Below, piece by piece: positions 60,392 through 64,000 of a stretch of 64,000 bases of DNA (position 1 is its first letter; each line of letters starts with the position of its first letter). Source of the stretch: Apis mellifera (lineage: Eukaryota; Arthropoda; Insecta; Hymenoptera; Apidae); NCBI RefSeq assembly GCF_003254395.2, contig NC_037639.1, forward strand, positions 7,926,501 through 7,990,500, written 5' to 3'. The translations under genes and the position numbers were made by a program. The notes under the pieces are model-generated. The model did no database searches. It was given only the letters and a program-made list of their open reading frames with translations, and was not told the DNA's origin.

Positions 60392-61521
60392 GTCGGTCTG
60401 CATAATTATCCCCCCGGTGACACGATGCCACGCAGAGGGCGTAAAATCAGCAACGTTGCCGGGAAATCCGTGCAGCATCCGCCGGAGAGGAGAGGCTGAC
60501 GGAGGCTCGTTGGTGGAGCAACGACGCCTGTTCCACGGTAAACCCAATTTATTTCGTTCCAGGGCAAGGGAGGTGAGAGCGAAACGAGAAAGCCCTTTTC
60601 GGGGTGGGCGCCAAACGGTGATGCCACCGGCGACTTGTGAACCACTTGTCGCTGTTACGGCCCCATAAATTCACAGCGCCGCCGACGCACAACCAAGAAA
60701 CGCTCTCTCAGAGTCCCTTAGACGCGTGTTTGTTGGACGCCTGGTTACTTACGTTTCACCCCACGCCCGGATTCACCGCCACCCCTAATCGAAATCAACG
60801 TTTCCGCTCGTTACACTATTCTATTGTCGTGTCCTAACGGGATTTTCGCGCCACCCTACGCACAAGGAGAGAAAAAAAAGATGATCGGGAATTTGACGGA
60901 TGAAGCTGTTCAGGTGATCTCGAGAGATGCCTCGAGGATGTGTTACTTCTTTTGAATGAATAGTGTTGCGAGAAATGTTTCCTTTTTTTTCTTTTCTCCA
61001 ATTTAAGAAACACGACAACGTTTGAAAAGTATTTAATCTCGATTTGTTTTAGAGAAATTTATTTCTCATATATGAAATGGTATCCTAGCATTTAGAAAAT
61101 TTAAATGTTTGCCATTCGAAATTAATTAATCTTTCTTTCCCCTCATTTACATATACGAAGAAATATTTTCTAAAATGGGAATTTTTTTCGAGAAAAATCG
61201 AGCCAGAAATCGATTTCTTTGTACACGTTGAACTTTCGCGCTCGACTTCGCGTCACTATCGATCCCGAGAGTGTCTGCCTCTTCCCGAAAGGCTTGCGGC
61301 TTTCCGAGGCGGCCATGCGGGCCGCCCAGGAGGTAACGGGTTGAACGGGTTGGAGAACAGTTCCGCGACGAAGAGGGTCAAGTGTGAGCGCGAGAGAGAG
61401 ACGCGAGGGAGGGCGATGGGGGTGGGGACGGCGTCGTGAGCAGGGAGAGGAACTAGGTAGGCTTCCTGCATCCGACGTCTCGTCTACGAACGTAACATAA
61501 CGAGATGAACTCAGTGGTGTA

Positions 61522-61529
61522 TGACGTCA
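61522..61529. promoter_or_regulatory. Perfect CRE octamer TGACGTCA
   Basis: TGACGTCA is the full palindromic cAMP response element bound by CREB/ATF bZIP dimers. It lies in GC-rich DNA with no simple repeat. Partial relatives (TTACGTCA near 30123, ACGTCA near 41718 and 56120) also occur. There is no gene or start site nearby, so a regulatory role is possible but unproven. Confidence 0.3.
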
Positions 61530-62993
61530 CGGTGGTGGGCGTCCTCCTCGTTGCGCCGGCTTCGCTTCCTGGCGACTGTTTCCGTGGAACGGCGGAGGCC
61601 GTCAACAAAGGACGAGCATCCAGCCAACTAGCAAGGGAACACCCTTCTCGTCGTATCTCTCCACGCGACCGTATCGCAAAGTCCTCCTCGGCCACTGGTC
61701 TCCCGTCTATCTTTCCCTCCTTCCCCTAGCCCCTTCCCCCTCCTCGTGTCTGAGACGAGATTGAAAGGCAACTGTGCAAGACGATTCACGACACGAGTGC
61801 AACGACTGGCTACGTCGTCTCCTCTTTACGCTCGGTTTGCGAAGAAATTGCGCAGGTATTGTGTCCAGATTCTACCGTTTCACGATTTCCACTTGGATAT
61901 AAAATGGAAGAAGGAGAACAATTGAAACATTGATTTGTTTCAATTCGAAATTCGTATTTATCAGATTCGGATGAATTTTTGGCTTTAATGAACGTAGAAT
62001 CGTATCACTGTATTAATTTGAATATCTATTTTTATGATACATTCAGGACGACAAGTTGAATTCGAGCACAATTAATATTTATCTATCAATTTTTTAAGTT
62101 ACTTTAGTTACTTAAAGAGTTAAATGAAACAAAAATAATCCAACTTGTTCCAAAAATTGACCCGGCAACCTAAGCCCCGGAATAAAAACGCATAAAAGCA
62201 GCGTGCAGTAATCAGATTGAATAATCTCCACCGGCCCGTAACGGGTCCAATAAAGTTGTTTTGGTCTGTTCCCCCGGTTCAGGGACCGCTATCTCGCCGC
62301 TTTTCACAAAGCGCGTCAGCCTCAGAGGACCAAAACGAGGTAGAGCCGGACGAAGAAAAAGGAGAGCGAGCGAAGGACGGTGGTGGTACGGAGGGGGGGT
62401 GGTGGTGCTAGCCATATATACGACGGCCCCCATTGAACGTCGTACTTTGAAAACTTTGGACGTTAAGAGAAAGGGTAGTTGGCTGCTCAGGACGTATTGT
62501 AAAGGCTCTCTCCCGCTCCTGGGCGACGGGGATGGCCGCCTTTGGCGGTAGGGTGGCGCTACCAGGACATCCTAGACATCGCTTCGATTTAAGGAGTGCC
62601 AGACCCGAGCAGAGAGAGATTTTGGATTTTATCGAGGAACTAGCTGTTCTTTGGAGTGAACACGGTCGATGAAACGCTGGTAAAATGGAAGACACGGGGA
62701 TTAGCGAGAATAATATCGCGGGACGGAGGAATTCTTGGAAGAATCGATCGGCTCGAGGCAATCGGATGGGCGAGATATCGTTGAGAAGAAATTCTGAAAA
62801 TAGTTCTGGAATTTTTCCTCGTTTCTCTCGCTAATGGACGAGTGATTAATTTTTAGACGGAGAATATATGAGTTTGCTCCTTTGAACGAAACGTCTTATT
62901 TCAATCTTGGAACGAGAGAGAGAAAGAGAGAATCTAAGTGAGAACGAGATTTTCGTTTAAGCAAAGCATTCCAGACTACCCGTTTTCTTTCAG

Positions 62994-63176
62994 GGGAACA
63001 AGTCGAAGAAAAAAGGAGAGCATCGGCTAAAACAGTCGATAGCTGGAGAGGATACAGACAAAGGTCCCGGGACTAAGAAGAACCCTTTGAAGAAATCCTT
63101 CGCGTTCCTGCTCGATTTCCCGTTGCGTCAAAAAGTTGGCTGCATTCTTCTCAAAGGAATCTTCCGCTTTGGTTAA
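62994..63176 (+). CDS. Possible terminal coding exon, 60 codons, gene unknown
   Basis: CCCGTTTTCTTTCAG ends at 62993 and gives a good acceptor. From there frame 0 is open for 60 codons to TAA at 63174-63176. The other two frames stop much earlier. The peptide starts GNKSKKKGEHRLKQS, is basic in its first half (many Lys), and ends in a hydrophobic part containing FAFLLDFPLRQKVGCILL. No known domain is seen and there is no internal ATG. No clear AATAAA follows within about 150 bases. Open frames of this length after a chance acceptor are expected a few times in a window this size, so this is only a candidate. Confidence 0.15.
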   Translation, partial: GNKSKKKGEHRLKQSIAGEDTDKGPGTKKNPLKKSFAFLLDFPLRQKVGCILLKGIFRFG

Positions 63177-64000
63177 CAATTACTCCAAGCGGTGCAAAGC
63201 GATGGCAAGACTTTTTTTTTTTGAGAAGTATTTCTCGCGAGAATTATTCGAATGATTCTGAGATAGAAATGATAGGGAATGGACGAAATATATCCATCAT
63301 GAAACGATTTCTCTATTTTATCTTTCGAAAATAATTAAAATTGAAATAAGAATCAACCGCCAATTATTGTATCAAAAACGCCCCTCCTTATCGAACCGTA
63401 TTGCATCTTGGAGATTAATTAACTCATCATTACATCTACTAAAGAAGATTCAAATGATTACTTAGACGACTTAAACGATTCTTAAGATATTTTCAAAGTG
63501 ACGTATTTTCAGTTTCTTCTTCGTTGCATTACGATACTTGCAACTTTCCAACACACACTTCGATCTAACCTTTCCTCGTCGCCTCGACAAATTTTCAAAC
63601 TTGTGAGAGGGGAAGGGCGGAATTGTCTCGGCTGTTTCGAATTCGCGTTATTAGGAGGACAATCAGGGCCATTCGAAGCCATTTTCCATCTCGACGCGAA
63701 CACTACTAACGTAACAACGCTTCGGGTCCATTTCGTAAGCTTTCGTAAAGATAGCTTTTAGTCCGCGACATCCACGTCTGCAGGTGCAGCTCGATGGTAG
63801 GAAATGGTTGAAACGCAAGGATTCGCGCTAATGAAGGACGAGGCAAGGGTAGGTGGGCCTGTACAACGAGCAAAGGCCAACAGGTCGCCATTAGAGCATA
63901 CTGTTTCCAACTACTAATAGCCAATTCATGCGGCCGCCCAGCCGAGCCCTGTCCGACAGTTTCACCCCTTCTGTTGTAGCTACCGCGACCAAGATCGTCT

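Larger units (their letters stand above)
60001..64000. other. Mostly non-coding stretch
   Basis: Apart from a possible terminal exon at 62994-63176, no gene is supported. 60010-60260, 61020-61230 and 61920-62160 are AT-rich. 60400-60680 and 61250-61750 are GC-rich, the latter with a CRE octamer. 62220-62570 is GC-rich with G runs near 62391-62405. 63220-63500 is AT-rich. The last 500 bases are ordinary. A frame on the plus strand at 63498-63761 has no recognisable product. Confidence 0.65.

Noticed and set aside
1..64000. Known conserved insect microRNAs (let-7, miR-1, miR-9, miR-34, miR-124, bantam, miR-184, miR-279 and others)
   Set aside because: None of the mature sequences I could recall was seen on either strand. 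A lineage-specific microRNA cannot be excluded without folding and small-RNA data.

Overview
This window looks like about 64 kb of nuclear non-coding DNA from an insect, most likely a hymenopteran (bee, wasp or ant). The reasons are abundant CpG-containing words (CGA, TCG, CGCG) next to AT-rich stretches, sharp changes in base composition over 0.5-2 kb, and very many short GA/CT, TA, GAG and GTTC microsatellites with poly-purine or poly-pyrimidine tracts. There is no bacterial gene density and no operon. I saw no recognisable protein domain in any frame, and no rRNA, CRISPR array or complete transposon. The organism call is an inference from style, not from a marker gene.

No gene can be called with confidence. 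The longest open frame is 262 codons (55865-56653 +). Like most others it is compositionally explained: CpG-rich or pyrimidine-rich DNA lacks stop codons, and several frames are open at once. The layout fits the interior of a very large intron or a gene desert. A few short segments have the signals of an internal exon (polypyrimidine tract, AG, open frame, GTAAGT). The best is 40491-40575 on the minus strand, followed by 56117-56225 on the plus strand and a possible terminal exon at 62994-63176. If the first is real, the window lies inside a minus-strand gene with introns of more than 20 kb on each side.

By region: 1-10000 holds microsatellites, a cluster of three ACAATGT cores (2318-2345) and a small AT-rich triplication (9706-9762). 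10001-20000 has G runs, a possible mariner end (14545-14564), a diffuse AT-rich repeat (16660-16995) and a 20-bp perfect palindrome (19816-19835). 20001-30000 has a GAG repeat, an E-box palindrome (22622-22635) and pyrimidine tracts. 30001-40000 has a TA repeat, long T runs, a GC-rich island (34014-34320), a GGA repeat and a clear 138-bp tandem duplication (38971-39240). 40001-50000 has the best exon candidate, a degenerate duplication (46001-46158), paired inverted repeats (46328-46361), alternating CG tracts, a 14-G run and a 16-copy CT repeat. 50001-64000 has an 18-bp palindrome, two exon-like segments and a perfect CRE octamer (61522-61529).

I found no convincing new biological system. 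The items most worth checking are the exon candidates, the short symmetric sites that could bind dimeric transcription factors, and the tandem duplication.
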